DNA from: Nitrosomonas oligotropha
Lineage (GTDB): Bacteria; Pseudomonadota; Gammaproteobacteria; Burkholderiales; Nitrosomonadaceae
NCBI RefSeq assembly: GCF_009833085.1
Contig: NZ_QRBZ01000002.1
Span: forward strand, 62,001 to 126,000
Reading direction: 5' to 3'
Length of the DNA: 64,000 nucleotides
Positions within the stretch are counted from its first letter, which is position 1. Each line of letters begins with the position of its first letter. The position numbers and the translations under genes were made by a program. A model generated the notes under the pieces. The model was not told the DNA's origin, did not search any database, and saw only the letters and a program-made list of their open reading frames with translations. Of this stretch, positions 19,037-28,363 are shown in pieces.

Positions 19037-20383
19037 TTACGTTTGCTCTAATGCGGATAGTATTTTTTCATGGATACCGCCAAAACCTCCGTTGCTCATG
19101 ATTAAAATATGATCGCCAGGCACTGCGATCGCTGCGATCGCTTGGACGAGCTGATTCAGATCATCAAAACAACGCGCCTTGTTATGTAATGGTAGCATGG
19201 CATCTTTAGCCCAGTGTGCATCGCGGGTGAAACAGAGCACCTGATCGGCTTCGCTCAGACTCTGCGCAAGCGAATCTTTCCATACCCCCATTTTCATGGT
19301 GTTTGAACGCGGTTCCAGGACTGCGATAATCCTTGCTTGACCGGTATGAGTCCGTAAGCCTTCGATTGTTGTCTGAATGGCGGTCGGGTGATGGGCAAAA
19401 TCATCATAAACGGAGATACCGTTGACCGTGCCGCGTTTCTCCATGCGGCGTTTAACATTCTTGAACTGCGCTAATGCTTCGATGCTTACGTTGACCGGTA
19501 TTCCGGCATGCCGCGCAGCGATCAACGCAGCCAGGGCATTCATACGGTTATGTTCGCCCAATAAATCCCATTGCAAGCAACCATGTAATGTTTCGTTGCA
19601 ATAGATATCGATCGTATTGTTTGTTTGCGCTTTGGTATGCCAGCCACTTTCAGTACCGAATTCTTCCACCGGTGTCCAGCAGCCTTGTTTGAGGACATGC
19701 CTCAGATTTGGATCTTTGCCATTTACGACGATTAAACCGTTATTCGGAATAACTCGCACAAAATGATGAAATTGTCGTTCAATCGCTGCAAGATCGGCAA
19801 AAATGTCCGCATGATCGAACTCAAGATTATTCAGTATTGCAGTTTTCGGATGGTAGTGAACGAATTTGGAGCGTTTATCAAAAAATGCCGTGTCGTACTC
19901 GTCCGCTTCAATGACAAAGAAAGGCGAGGTGTTCCCGATTCTTGCCGAAATGCCGAAATTCTCGGGAATTCCACCGATCAGGAATCCCGGATTCAATCCG
20001 GCGTACTCCAAGATCCAAGCTAACATGGAGCTGGTCGTTGTTTTTCCGTGAGTACCGGACACAGCAAGCACCCAGCGCTGCCGTAGAATATTTTCCGACA
20101 GCCAATGCGGGCCGGAAATATAGGGTAAATTCCGGTTGAGTATTTCCTCCATCAATGGATTGCCGCGTGTAACGACGTTACCGATGACGAAAATATCCGG
20201 CTGCAACCGGATCTGCTCGGGTGAATAACCCGCTATTAATTCGATCCCTTGCGACTCAAGTTGCGTGCTCATGGGGGGATAGACATCCTGATCGCAACCC
20301 GTCACCGTGTGACCGGATTCGCGTGCAATGGCTGCAATGCCGCCCATGAAGGTACCGCAAATTCCGAGTATATGAATGTGCAT
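19037..20383 (-). CDS. mpl: UDP-N-acetylmuramate:tripeptide ligase (peptidoglycan recycling)
   Basis: Mpl attaches the recycled tripeptide L-Ala-gamma-D-Glu-meso-diaminopimelate to UDP-MurNAc. The 448-residue Mur-ligase-fold protein starts with MHIHILGICGTFMGG, has the P-loop VSGTHGKTTT, the central-domain NLEFDHADIF and the C-terminal segment YDDFAHHPTAI. These are diagnostic for Mpl rather than MurC because of the GICGTFMGG start and the typical ENILR segment. It is a single gene, divergent from gluQ and convergent with apt. Confidence 0.96.
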   Translation of the reverse strand: MHIHILGICGTFMGGIAAIARESGHTVTGCDQDVYPPMSTQLESQGIELIAGYSPEQIRLQPDIFVIGNVVTRGNPLMEEILNRNLPYISGPHWLSENILRQRWVLAVSGTHGKTTTSSMLAWILEYAGLNPGFLIGGIPENFGISARIGNTSPFFVIEADEYDTAFFDKRSKFVHYHPKTAILNNLEFDHADIFADLAAIERQFHHFVRVIPNNGLIVVNGKDPNLRHVLKQGCWTPVEEFGTESGWHTKAQTNNTIDIYCNETLHGCLQWDLLGEHNRMNALAALIAARHAGIPVNVSIEALAQFKNVKRRMEKRGTVNGISVYDDFAHHPTAIQTTIEGLRTHTGQARIIAVLEPRSNTMKMGVWKDSLAQSLSEADQVLCFTRDAHWAKDAMLPLHNKARCFDDLNQLVQAIAAIAVPGDHILIMSNGGFGGIHEKILSALEQT

Positions 20384-20568
20384 GATTGGTTTGAAATTCT
20401 TGATTCTGCTGACTGGAAACCACTAATATGATTGGCAAGTTTGGGCAATTATAATGGATATGACAGGGCAATACCGGAAGTTGTTGATACTTTATTCTTT
20501 CATAGAACAGCTGGAAGGAAATGGCGCAGTGGTAATTATTCTTTTAATTTCAATGCATTGATTGAAAG

Positions 20569-21471
20569 ATGGAAAGTATTCGATCGATTAACGTGAATTA
20601 TCGCGGACGATTCGCGCCATCACCGACCGGACCGCTGCACTTGGGTTCGCTGGTCGCGGCCGTAGGCAGCTATGCCGATGCGAAATTTCATGGCGGCAAA
20701 TGGCTGGTTCGGATTGAGGATGTCGATTTGCAACGTAGAGTGCCCGGAGCGGCCAAGCAAATTTTGGATACGCTTGAGAAATTGGGTATGGAGTGGGACG
20801 AGGAAGTCATCTACCAAAGCCGCCGCTCCGAGGCATACCGGGACGCTTTGCAGGTTTTGAATGAACAAGGCTTGCTTTATCCCTGCACATGTTCCCGGAA
20901 GGAAATCGCCGATTCCAGCATCACCGGTTTATATGGTTACATTTACCCCGGAACCTGCCTGAATAATCCTGCCTCACCACAAAATGCACATGCGCTGCGT
21001 ATTCAAACTAATGATGAGATCATTACGTTTCACGATGGTTTGAAGGGACTGTATACGCAGAAACTGTGCAGTGAAGTGGGGGATTTTGTGTTACGACGGG
21101 CCGACGGAATTTATGCGTATCAGCTTGCGGTTGTTGTGGACGATGCCGCGCAGAATATTACCCATGTGGTTCGCGGCGCGGATCTCATCGATTCCACACC
21201 GCGGCAAATATTTCTGCAGCAGCTGCTGCGTTATCCGATACCGCACTACATGCACTTGCCCGTGGTCACAAACGCAGCAGGGGAGAAGCTCAGCAAGCAA
21301 ACAAACGCTGCTTCGGTGAATACCGCCGAGGCATTACAGGAGCTAGTTGATGCGCTGAATTTCCTGGGTCAGCAGCCGCCACTGGAAATTCTGCAAGGCG
21401 ATATTGCTTCTTTTTGGCGTTGGGTCATACAAAATTGGCGCGTGAATCAAATTCCAAACGGTGTGGTATAA
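20569..21471 (+). CDS. gluQ: Glutamyl-Q tRNA(Asp) synthetase
   Basis: GluQ charges glutamate onto the queuosine base of tRNA-Asp. It resembles the catalytic half of glutamyl-tRNA synthetase and lacks the anticodon-binding domain. At 300 residues it fits the family. The HIGH-type motif reads APSPTGPLHLGSL, the zinc-binding insert has CTCSRKEI with a later Cys, and the KMSKS-type motif reads EKLSKQT. The ribosome binding site is weak. It is followed by an NDH-like flavoprotein after 109 bases. Confidence 0.95.
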   Translation: MESIRSINVNYRGRFAPSPTGPLHLGSLVAAVGSYADAKFHGGKWLVRIEDVDLQRRVPGAAKQILDTLEKLGMEWDEEVIYQSRRSEAYRDALQVLNEQGLLYPCTCSRKEIADSSITGLYGYIYPGTCLNNPASPQNAHALRIQTNDEIITFHDGLKGLYTQKLCSEVGDFVLRRADGIYAYQLAVVVDDAAQNITHVVRGADLIDSTPRQIFLQQLLRYPIPHYMHLPVVTNAAGEKLSKQTNAASVNTAEALQELVDALNFLGQQPPLEILQGDIASFWRWVIQNWRVNQIPNGVV

Positions 21472-21580
21472 AGATAAAGCCATGCAGCCGGTAAGTATGC
21501 TAGGCTGTAGTGCAGCCGGGTTCAAGTTAACAATACTGGCAAGGTTTTGCGTTCATCATAGATAAAGGTAAGGAGTTACC

Positions 21581-22744
21581 GTGGCTTTTCTGCCATTTAA
21601 TATTTCCAAGCAAGAAAGATTGAAGGTGGTTATTGCCGGTGGCGGATATGCCGGTCTTGCCGCGTTGACCAATCTTTTACAATTTGCGCCAGATACCGAC
21701 ATTACGCTGATCGATCCTAAAACGCAGCATCTGAAGATTACGCACTTGCATGAAACATTTCGCTATCCGCTCGCCGATTTGCTGGTTCCTTTTGCCGATA
21801 TCGTAAGTCGTTACGGATGCCGGCATACTCCGGCAGCACTGAGCTTTGATCAAAGCGCGTTGGAGAGCTATCAGGACGAGCGGCAGCTGGTGGTGAATGG
21901 TGAAGTGATTGATTTTGATTATTTGATCGTTGCGAGCGGTTGCGAGAGCCAGGAACATGATCATAACGATAACGGCAATCTGCTGAATCTGCACGATTTT
22001 ACCACGGTGAGCGGAGCGGATTTATTGACCAGGTTGCTCGACCGGAGTGATTCACCGCAGCCGTCGATTTCGGTTGTGGGCGGAGGAGCCACGGGAATAC
22101 AGTTTTTGTTTGAAATAAAGCAATTTCTCGATCGGATCAGACATAAGGCGGAATTACGCCTTATCCATTCAGGTGAACATGTGCTGGAGCAATTTCCTGC
22201 CGGGTTTGGTACTTATGCGGAATCCCGCATGCGGGATATGAATATCGCTTTTTATCCGGCTACGTATTACCGTGCACAGCAAAGCGGAAAAATTTTACTG
22301 ACGGAAAAAGTGACTGAAAAGCAGTTTGAATTGCCTTCCAATTTGACCCTGCTGTTTTTGGGAAAAAAGCAGCGCAATATTTTTACCGCAAATGCTTTCG
22401 GACAGGTTATAGTTAATCAGAAGCCGCTGCCCAATATTTTTGTAGCGGGTGATTGTTCGTATTACCAGTCGCTCGGATCGAACACATTGACCGCGCAATC
22501 CGCTGTCCGGAAAGGTAAATTAGTGGCGCGTAACGTGCTGCGGCATGCGGGATTCCCCGGATTGCTCGAGCCTTATCTTCATCATGAATTGGGTTATGTG
22601 GTGAGCTTGGGACCGTCGGATGCGGTAGGTTGGCTGGTTGCGGAAGGTAACTTGATCACCGGTATTCCGGCTTTAGCGATTAAAGAAATTGTTGAGGCGC
22701 AATATGACTTATTATTGGCAGGAATCGATACCTATTTGGTTTAG
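21581..22744 (+). CDS. FAD-dependent NADH dehydrogenase-like (NDH-2 / pyridine nucleotide-disulfide oxidoreductase)
   Basis: A 387-residue flavoprotein with the FAD-binding VVIAGGGYAGLAALTNL near the N terminus, an NAD-binding ISVVGGGATGIQFLFEI in the middle, and the second FAD motif NIFVAGDCSYYQS. The pattern fits the type II NADH dehydrogenase/sulfide-quinone reductase group, but the quinone-site residues are not decisive. It starts with GTG after a good AAGGAG site. An SRPBCC protein follows after 24 bases and the LOV photoreceptor after that, so flavin-related functions may share a transcript. Confidence 0.85.
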   Translation: MAFLPFNISKQERLKVVIAGGGYAGLAALTNLLQFAPDTDITLIDPKTQHLKITHLHETFRYPLADLLVPFADIVSRYGCRHTPAALSFDQSALESYQDERQLVVNGEVIDFDYLIVASGCESQEHDHNDNGNLLNLHDFTTVSGADLLTRLLDRSDSPQPSISVVGGGATGIQFLFEIKQFLDRIRHKAELRLIHSGEHVLEQFPAGFGTYAESRMRDMNIAFYPATYYRAQQSGKILLTEKVTEKQFELPSNLTLLFLGKKQRNIFTANAFGQVIVNQKPLPNIFVAGDCSYYQSLGSNTLTAQSAVRKGKLVARNVLRHAGFPGLLEPYLHHELGYVVSLGPSDAVGWLVAEGNLITGIPALAIKEIVEAQYDLLLAGIDTYLV

Positions 22745-22768
22745 CAAACACCGTGCGGGAGGCATTTT

Positions 22769-23233
22769 ATGCTTGGTTTGTTCAAAGACAGCCCTGTAAT
22801 TGGCAAGGCCAGTGCAATAATTCAAAGTCCCACCGATAAACTTTTCAATTTTATCGGTAATGATCTGCTTATTAATTATCCTCGATGGTCTCCGGAAGTT
22901 AAGGAATTGGAGAAAATCACCGATGGTCCTATAAAAATAGGAACCGTCTGCCGTCAAGTCCGCATCGATCAAGGCAATCGTTCGGAGTCGACCTTCAAAG
23001 TTAAATTTTTTGATATTGGCGCGCGTATCTGTTTTGAAGGCGTTTCCAATCCGTACCGGTGTGATTATGTCATTGAATCAGTGAATGCTTCCGATAGCCG
23101 GATAACTTTTATTTTTGAGTTGCTGAGTTTGGATCTGCATGTCAGGCCGTTTGAGAAGCTGGTGCGTATCGCTGTTCAAGATGGAACCGAAAGAACTGTC
23201 AAGAATATCAAGAAACTGATCGAGGCGGAGTAG
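22769..23233 (+). CDS. SRPBCC / polyketide-cyclase-like small-ligand-binding protein
   Basis: A 154-residue protein resembling the START/SRPBCC helix-grip fold: an early ASAIIQSPTDKLFNFIGND segment, central strands with a WSPEV segment, and a long C-terminal helix (GTERTVKNIKKLIEAE). Such proteins bind hydrophobic ligands or act as cyclases or dehydratases. No catalytic residues can be named. It is 24 bases after the flavoprotein gene and 73 before the LOV gene, all on the plus strand. Confidence 0.7.
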   Translation: MLGLFKDSPVIGKASAIIQSPTDKLFNFIGNDLLINYPRWSPEVKELEKITDGPIKIGTVCRQVRIDQGNRSESTFKVKFFDIGARICFEGVSNPYRCDYVIESVNASDSRITFIFELLSLDLHVRPFEKLVRIAVQDGTERTVKNIKKLIEAE

Positions 23234-23306
23234 GTTGATTCGAAATGGCAGGCCCGTTCGTACGTATTTAATTATGCTAACAGTTGATTAACCTGGAGAG
23301 AAGATC

Positions 23307-23759
23307 ATGGATTTTATCGTTGAAAAAGACCCTGGATTAATTCCACAAGTATTGTCCAAGATTCTTGATTCATGTGTGAACGGTGTAACACTGGCTGATC
23401 CCGATCAAGAGGACATGCCTTTGGTTTATGTCAATAAAGCGTTCGAGATAATAACCGGTTATACGTTAGCGGAAACGGTAGGCAGGAACTGCCGTTTCTT
23501 GCAGGGTGATGAACACGATCAGACCGGTGTTAAGCAGCTGAAGGAAGGAATAAAGCATAGAAAACCGGTGGAAGTGGTTCTGAGAAACTTTCGTAAGAAC
23601 GGTGAGTTATTTTATAACCACTTACTGGTTTCCCCGCTCTTTGATTCGCACGGAAACTTACTTTATTTCCTCGGCGTGCAATTAGACATCACCCCGAAAA
23701 TCCGTGCGGAAGAGGAAATAAAGGCGTTGAAGGAACAACTGGCGGCACTCAAGCGATAA
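23307..23759 (+). CDS. Short LOV blue-light photoreceptor
   Basis: A 150-residue stand-alone PAS/LOV protein. The photoactive motif GRNCRFLQG places the flavin-adduct Cys at residue 62. Flavin contacts Asn94 (LRNFRKNG), Asn104 (FYNHLLVSP) and Gln125 (LGVQLDIT) are present, with the same spacing as in short LOV proteins of Pseudomonas putida. The C-terminal helix (RAEEEIKALKEQLAALKR) is a likely dimerising J-alpha coiled coil. There is no output domain, so signalling must go through a partner protein. A GGAGAG site precedes the start. Neighbours include a PAS-PAS histidine kinase and a response regulator-GGDEF-EAL protein on the opposite strand. Confidence 0.93.
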   Translation: MDFIVEKDPGLIPQVLSKILDSCVNGVTLADPDQEDMPLVYVNKAFEIITGYTLAETVGRNCRFLQGDEHDQTGVKQLKEGIKHRKPVEVVLRNFRKNGELFYNHLLVSPLFDSHGNLLYFLGVQLDITPKIRAEEEIKALKEQLAALKR

Positions 23760-23905
23760 AGCCGGATGTATGAGCAGCATCCGAATCAATAAAAACCGCA
23801 CTACCCGCGCATGAAAAAGTCAAACGAGGTGGAGGATTTGCTCAATATGCGGTTGACTCCATCAATCCGATCAGTTTTGTCAGTTCATCGCAGCGGAGAA
23901 ATAAA

Positions 23906-24418
23906 ATGAATCAACTGATTACTGTAACTTTCCTGCTGGCTTTTCTTTTGCCGGTGTCGATTGCTGCTGCGCCAGCGGATGAAAAACGACTGAACGAGGT
24001 GGCGGAACGCGGTGCTCATGTCATGCCGTTTGATTTGGAAAAGACCGTGCATGTTTTTACCAAGACTGAAAGTGGAGGCATTCAGAAGGTTACCGTCAAA
24101 AACATATCGGATCAGGAACAAGTCAGTCTGATCAGAACACATCTGTCTGAAATTGCTAATGAATTCAAGCAAGGTAATTTCTCGAGCCCGGAAAAAATTC
24201 ACGGTGGAGACATGCCCGGATTGGCTGAATTAAAAGCAGCCAATCCGGGAGAAATCAAGATTGAATACAAAGTGCTCCCTATCGGCGCGCAAATCGGCTA
24301 TTCCTCAGAATCACCGCAACTTATCCATGCAATTCACCGCTGGTTTGATGCGCAGTTAAGCGATCATGCCCGTCATGCCGAACCCGGACAGCCGCATCAG
24401 CATCCACCCAGTAAATAA
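23906..24418 (+). CDS. Small exported protein of unknown function
   Basis: A 170-residue protein with an N-terminal signal peptide (MNQLITVTFLLAFLLPVSIAAA) and a mature region with RGAHVMPFDLEKTVHVF, a predicted alpha/beta core and a His-rich tail (HARHAEPGQPHQHPPSK). Similar proteins are sometimes annotated as aspartate carbamoyltransferase, but neither length nor motifs support that enzyme here. The His-rich end could bind metal. It is 146 bases after the LOV gene, with a GGAG-like site, and converges with the histidine kinase gene. The function is unknown. Confidence 0.75.
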   Translation: MNQLITVTFLLAFLLPVSIAAAPADEKRLNEVAERGAHVMPFDLEKTVHVFTKTESGGIQKVTVKNISDQEQVSLIRTHLSEIANEFKQGNFSSPEKIHGGDMPGLAELKAANPGEIKIEYKVLPIGAQIGYSSESPQLIHAIHRWFDAQLSDHARHAEPGQPHQHPPSK

Positions 24419-24488
24419 TCCGTATCGCATGCATTCGATACCGCGGGTTTCAGCGCTAACTTGCGATACTTTAAGCAATACAATCCTT

Positions 24489-25886
24489 TCAGAGTGGAAC
24501 AATCAGCGAAAAGCGAGTCGGGTTCTTACGCTGGATCGTGAGTTCTGCGGAGATCTGCTCACTGAGTAATTGAACAAGCTGTAAACCTAGGGTTTGGGTA
24601 TTTTCAATATCGAAATCGTCCGGTATCCCCACACCGTCATCACTAATACACACCAGCAGCTGTCCCGGATTCTGGCGCTTAAGGCTGATATCGATATTGC
24701 CGCAGCGGTTCTCAATAAACGCATACTTCATCACGTTCGTGCACAGCTCGTTCAGGATCAGCCCTAACGGAATGCTGACATCAATGGGAAGCAGCACCTC
24801 CGGATCGGTATCGATATTTATTACGATTCTGGATGTATCCAGCGCATAGGAAACGGATAAGTTATCAACCAGGGATTGAATGAAATTGGAAAAATCGGTA
24901 CGGGAAAAATCCAATGATTGATATAACACTTGGTGAATCAAAGCCATGGATTTCACGCGGTTTTGACTTTCTTTTAAAACTGATATGGCAGCACTATTAT
25001 TCAACATGTCAGATTGCATGCCGAGCAGGCTATCGATGATTTGCAGGTTGTTTTTAACCCTGTGATGGATTTCCGACAGCAATAAATCTTTCTCCTTTAA
25101 CGCGGCTTTGAGTTGTTCCTCTTGAGATTTGCGTTCAGTGATATCAATCACGGAAGCAAGCACCATCACCCCTCTGGGTGTTCGGATCGGGTTCAGGCCT
25201 ACCTCGACCGGGAATTCTTTGCCATTTTTGTGTTGCCCGTGAAGATCCCTGCCATGCCCCATAGCGCGCGTACTGGGATGTTTTATAAAATCGCTTCTTA
25301 ACGCCGGATGGTGGGCACGGTGAGATTCCGGTATCAAGACCTCAATCGATTGACCGAGCAATTCCTCGCGTTGATAACCGAAAAGCGCCTCGGTCGTTGT
25401 ATTGACCATCATGATTTTTCCTTCATGATTGGTCATCACCATGCCGTTCGGGGAAGCTTCGACCGCGAGATGTATCATTTCCTCGGCGTGCTTGCGATCG
25501 GTAATATCGACGATGGCAGCCAGCACAAAAATGCCGTCGTGCTCGGTTTCTACCGGATTCAGACCCACTTCAACCGGAAATTCCTTACCGCTTTTATGCA
25601 AACCGTAAAGATCCCTGCCATGACCCATGGAACGGGATTTTGATTCGCTGATATAAGCTTGCCGGTAATCGGGATGATGGTGACGGAAGCGCGCGGGAAT
25701 AAGCACTTCGATCGAGCGGCCGATTAATTCCTGCCTGGAATAACCGAATAGCTTTTCCGTGGCGGAATTCACCATAACGATTTTTCCATCGCAGTCTGTC
25801 ATGACCATGCCATTAGGGGAAGCTTCTACTGCCAAATGCATCATTTCTGCGGTATTGCTGAAATTTCCAAATCGAGTTGGCGGCAT
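24489..25886 (-). CDS. PAS-PAS sensor histidine kinase (HisKA_2/HWE type)
   Basis: A 465-residue soluble kinase. Two PAS domains (about residues 14-133 and 136-254) are nearly repeated copies with a 122-residue period, both with VEASPNGMVMT and GKEFPVEVGLNP. Neither has the LOV Cys motif. The kinase part has the H-box LLSEIHHRVKNNLQ (His275), the N-box LILNELCTNVMKYAF and the G-box DDGVGIPDDF. No membrane segment is present, so the signal is cytoplasmic. The gene follows the RR-GGDEF-EAL gene by 35 bases in one operon and lacks its own DNA-binding partner. It probably phosphorylates the REC domain encoded upstream, which is inference. Confidence 0.93.
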   Translation of the reverse strand: MPPTRFGNFSNTAEMMHLAVEASPNGMVMTDCDGKIVMVNSATEKLFGYSRQELIGRSIEVLIPARFRHHHPDYRQAYISESKSRSMGHGRDLYGLHKSGKEFPVEVGLNPVETEHDGIFVLAAIVDITDRKHAEEMIHLAVEASPNGMVMTNHEGKIMMVNTTTEALFGYQREELLGQSIEVLIPESHRAHHPALRSDFIKHPSTRAMGHGRDLHGQHKNGKEFPVEVGLNPIRTPRGVMVLASVIDITERKSQEEQLKAALKEKDLLLSEIHHRVKNNLQIIDSLLGMQSDMLNNSAAISVLKESQNRVKSMALIHQVLYQSLDFSRTDFSNFIQSLVDNLSVSYALDTSRIVINIDTDPEVLLPIDVSIPLGLILNELCTNVMKYAFIENRCGNIDISLKRQNPGQLLVCISDDGVGIPDDFDIENTQTLGLQLVQLLSEQISAELTIQRKNPTRFSLIVPL

Positions 25887-25921
25887 ATATATCTGATCCT
25901 GTTGTGAGAATGGGACTAAGC

Positions 25922-28363
25922 CTAAGATTTTAGAGTATTCAGACGATCCGGTAATTTTCTGAGCAAATAAGGTATTTGCTCAGCATCAACTGGTTTACTC
26001 AGTAAATAACCTTGCAGCTCATCGCAACCAAGGTTGCCAAGAAAATCAGCTTGCTCGTATGTCTCAATACCCTCGGCAGTTACCTGCAGATTGAGTTTCT
26101 GCGCCAGTGCCAGAATAGCTGCTGCAATGGCGCAATCATTCGTATCGTAAGGAATGCCCTTGACAAAACTCTGATCGATTTTCAGCCGCCGTATCGGAAG
26201 ATTCTTCAATGAACTCAGGCAGGAGTAGCCGGTGCCAAAATCATCGATGGAGATCGGTATGCCCAGGCTTTCCAGTTGTTCCAGGCAGCGGATATAAATT
26301 AATTCATTTTGCAGGCAGGATTCGGTGATTTCCAATTCCAGTGAGTGAGCTGGCAATGCATACTGCTGTAACAGTTTCGCGATGAATTGCTGCAAATCTT
26401 TATCGGCAAGTTGGCGGATGGAGATATTGACAGCCACGCGGAGATCGCTAAAACCTTCGTCTCGCCATTGTTTGAGTTGCCTGCACGCTTCGGCCAGAAT
26501 CCAGTTACCGATTTCTACAATCAGCCGGCTCGTTTCAGCGACCGGAATAATTTCAGCTGGGGATAACAGGCCCTTTACCGGGTGTTGCCAGCGGATCAAA
26601 GCTTCCACGCCGGTTATTTTTTTCTGCGCTAATGAAAATTGCGGTTGATAATGCAGCCGAAATTCATTTTTAATCAAGGCATGATGCAATTCCCGCTCTC
26701 TCGTTAAATAATGAGCGGCTTTTTGAGTCAGCGACGGATGATAAAAAGCGTAACTGTTACGCCCTTTATTTTTTGCTTCGTACATGGCTGTGTCCGCCAT
26801 TTGCACTAACTCATCGGGATGTAAGGAATGATCCGGGTATGCGCTGATACCGATACTGCATGATGGGATGACTTCCATGTTGTTGATGACGATTGGATGG
26901 GACAGGCATTCCAGTATTTTTTCCGCGACTGTGACCAAGGCATCGCGGGATTCGGCATTCGTCACGATAACGATAAATTCATCACCGCCCAATCTACCCA
27001 GGGTGTCGCTTTGCCGCAACACCGAAAGCATTCTTTGCGCAACCAGGCAAAGCATCGAATCGCCATGCGAATGTCCCAGGGTGTCATTGATTCTCTTAAA
27101 ATTATCGAGGTCAATAAACAATACGCCGAGAAACGAGGAACTCCGGATAGCCTTTGCCAGCGCCAACCGGAGCCGGTCCATGATCAGCATGCGATTAGGC
27201 AAGTTGGTCAGATTATCGTAGTACGCAATATGCGATAACTGTTCCTGTGTCTCACGGATGGTCGTGATATCCGAAATCATGACGACAAATTGCTGTTCTT
27301 CGCTCGCTTCAGCGGGAATGAGTCCAATCGTCAGCCAGACATACATGGTTTCATTATTTTTTTTGAAAGCCGTGATTTCCCCTCGCCAATGGCCACGCTT
27401 ATCAATGCTTTGCCATATATTATTGTAAGTATTTTCGCCCAAGGAATGGCTGGTAAGAAACGGTAACTCCTTATCTTGGAGTTGATGAGGCTGAAACTTG
27501 GTGATTTTATAAAACGCGTTATTGGCGCAATTAAATTTTCTATTTTTATTCAGAATAATGATGCCTTCCGAGGCACATTTGAACACAGTTGCCGCTTGCG
27601 CTAACCGGTCTTTCGCCAGACGGCTCTCGGTCGTTTCCTGCAAGATGCCGACGATCTGATGCTTGCCTGCATCGCTATTTTTGAATGATTTACCATACAA
27701 TTTGTACCAGTAACTTTTTCTGCTATCCGGGCTCACGCGAAATTCAATTTCCGCAGCGGTCCCCTTTTTATTGCGCAGCCTATCGATAAAGTCAGATACT
27801 TTCGGCTGGTCGGTCTCGTCTATCGAAAGAAAAAAGCTTTCCCAGTCGGATATCGGCTCAATCGTTCCTTCGGTGCTTTTACCCATGAATATCTCACGAG
27901 ATTCTCTCGTCACCTCCCAAGTGCCTAATCGCGCTGCCTCCAGTGCGAGACGAAAATGTTGTTCATTCTTTTTTAGCAGAATATCGTTTTCGTAACGCTC
28001 GATACTGACTTGGATGATGATGTGCAGTTCTCTGTCGGAGAATGGTTTTAACAAATAACCGTAGGGTTTTGTCGCTTTCGCCCGGGTCACGGTTTTTTCT
28101 TCGGAGTAGGCGGTCAAGTAAATGATGGGAATGCTATGCGCTTTTTGCAGCTGGTCCGCCACTTCAACGCCATCCATATCACCTTGAATATGAATGTCCA
28201 TTAACACAATGTTGGGGATCTCCTGATCCACCAGCGCCAGTGCTTTCTGACCGCTGGCAGCCATTCCCGTGACTTGATAGCCTAATTTTGTCAGACGTCT
28301 TTTCAGGTCAAGCGCAACAATCTTTTCGTCCTCGACAATCAGTATCTTGATGTATCCGCTCAT
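25922..28363 (-). CDS. Response regulator with PAS, diguanylate cyclase and c-di-GMP phosphodiesterase domains
   Basis: An 813-residue REC-PAS-PAS-GGDEF-EAL protein. The start at 28363 is chosen over one 21 bases upstream because AGGAGG lies 10 bases before it. In REC, the phosphoacceptor is Asp56 (LMDIHI) and the switch region is YLTAYSEE with KP at 99-100. PAS segments span about 125-250 and 255-375. The GGDEF site is intact at 459-463 with an RxxD inhibition site (RQSD) before it; the EAL is intact at 587-589 with later DDFGTGYS and KIDQSFV. Both making and degrading c-di-GMP are possible. It is the first gene of a two-gene operon with the PAS-PAS kinase. Confidence 0.95.
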   Translation of the reverse strand: MSGYIKILIVEDEKIVALDLKRRLTKLGYQVTGMAASGQKALALVDQEIPNIVLMDIHIQGDMDGVEVADQLQKAHSIPIIYLTAYSEEKTVTRAKATKPYGYLLKPFSDRELHIIIQVSIERYENDILLKKNEQHFRLALEAARLGTWEVTRESREIFMGKSTEGTIEPISDWESFFLSIDETDQPKVSDFIDRLRNKKGTAAEIEFRVSPDSRKSYWYKLYGKSFKNSDAGKHQIVGILQETTESRLAKDRLAQAATVFKCASEGIIILNKNRKFNCANNAFYKITKFQPHQLQDKELPFLTSHSLGENTYNNIWQSIDKRGHWRGEITAFKKNNETMYVWLTIGLIPAEASEEQQFVVMISDITTIRETQEQLSHIAYYDNLTNLPNRMLIMDRLRLALAKAIRSSSFLGVLFIDLDNFKRINDTLGHSHGDSMLCLVAQRMLSVLRQSDTLGRLGGDEFIVIVTNAESRDALVTVAEKILECLSHPIVINNMEVIPSCSIGISAYPDHSLHPDELVQMADTAMYEAKNKGRNSYAFYHPSLTQKAAHYLTRERELHHALIKNEFRLHYQPQFSLAQKKITGVEALIRWQHPVKGLLSPAEIIPVAETSRLIVEIGNWILAEACRQLKQWRDEGFSDLRVAVNISIRQLADKDLQQFIAKLLQQYALPAHSLELEITESCLQNELIYIRCLEQLESLGIPISIDDFGTGYSCLSSLKNLPIRRLKIDQSFVKGIPYDTNDCAIAAAILALAQKLNLQVTAEGIETYEQADFLGNLGCDELQGYLLSKPVDAEQIPYLLRKLPDRLNTLKS

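Noticed and set aside
23906-24418. Aspartate carbamoyltransferase
   Set aside because: Too short, has a signal peptide and lacks the carbamoyl-phosphate motifs.
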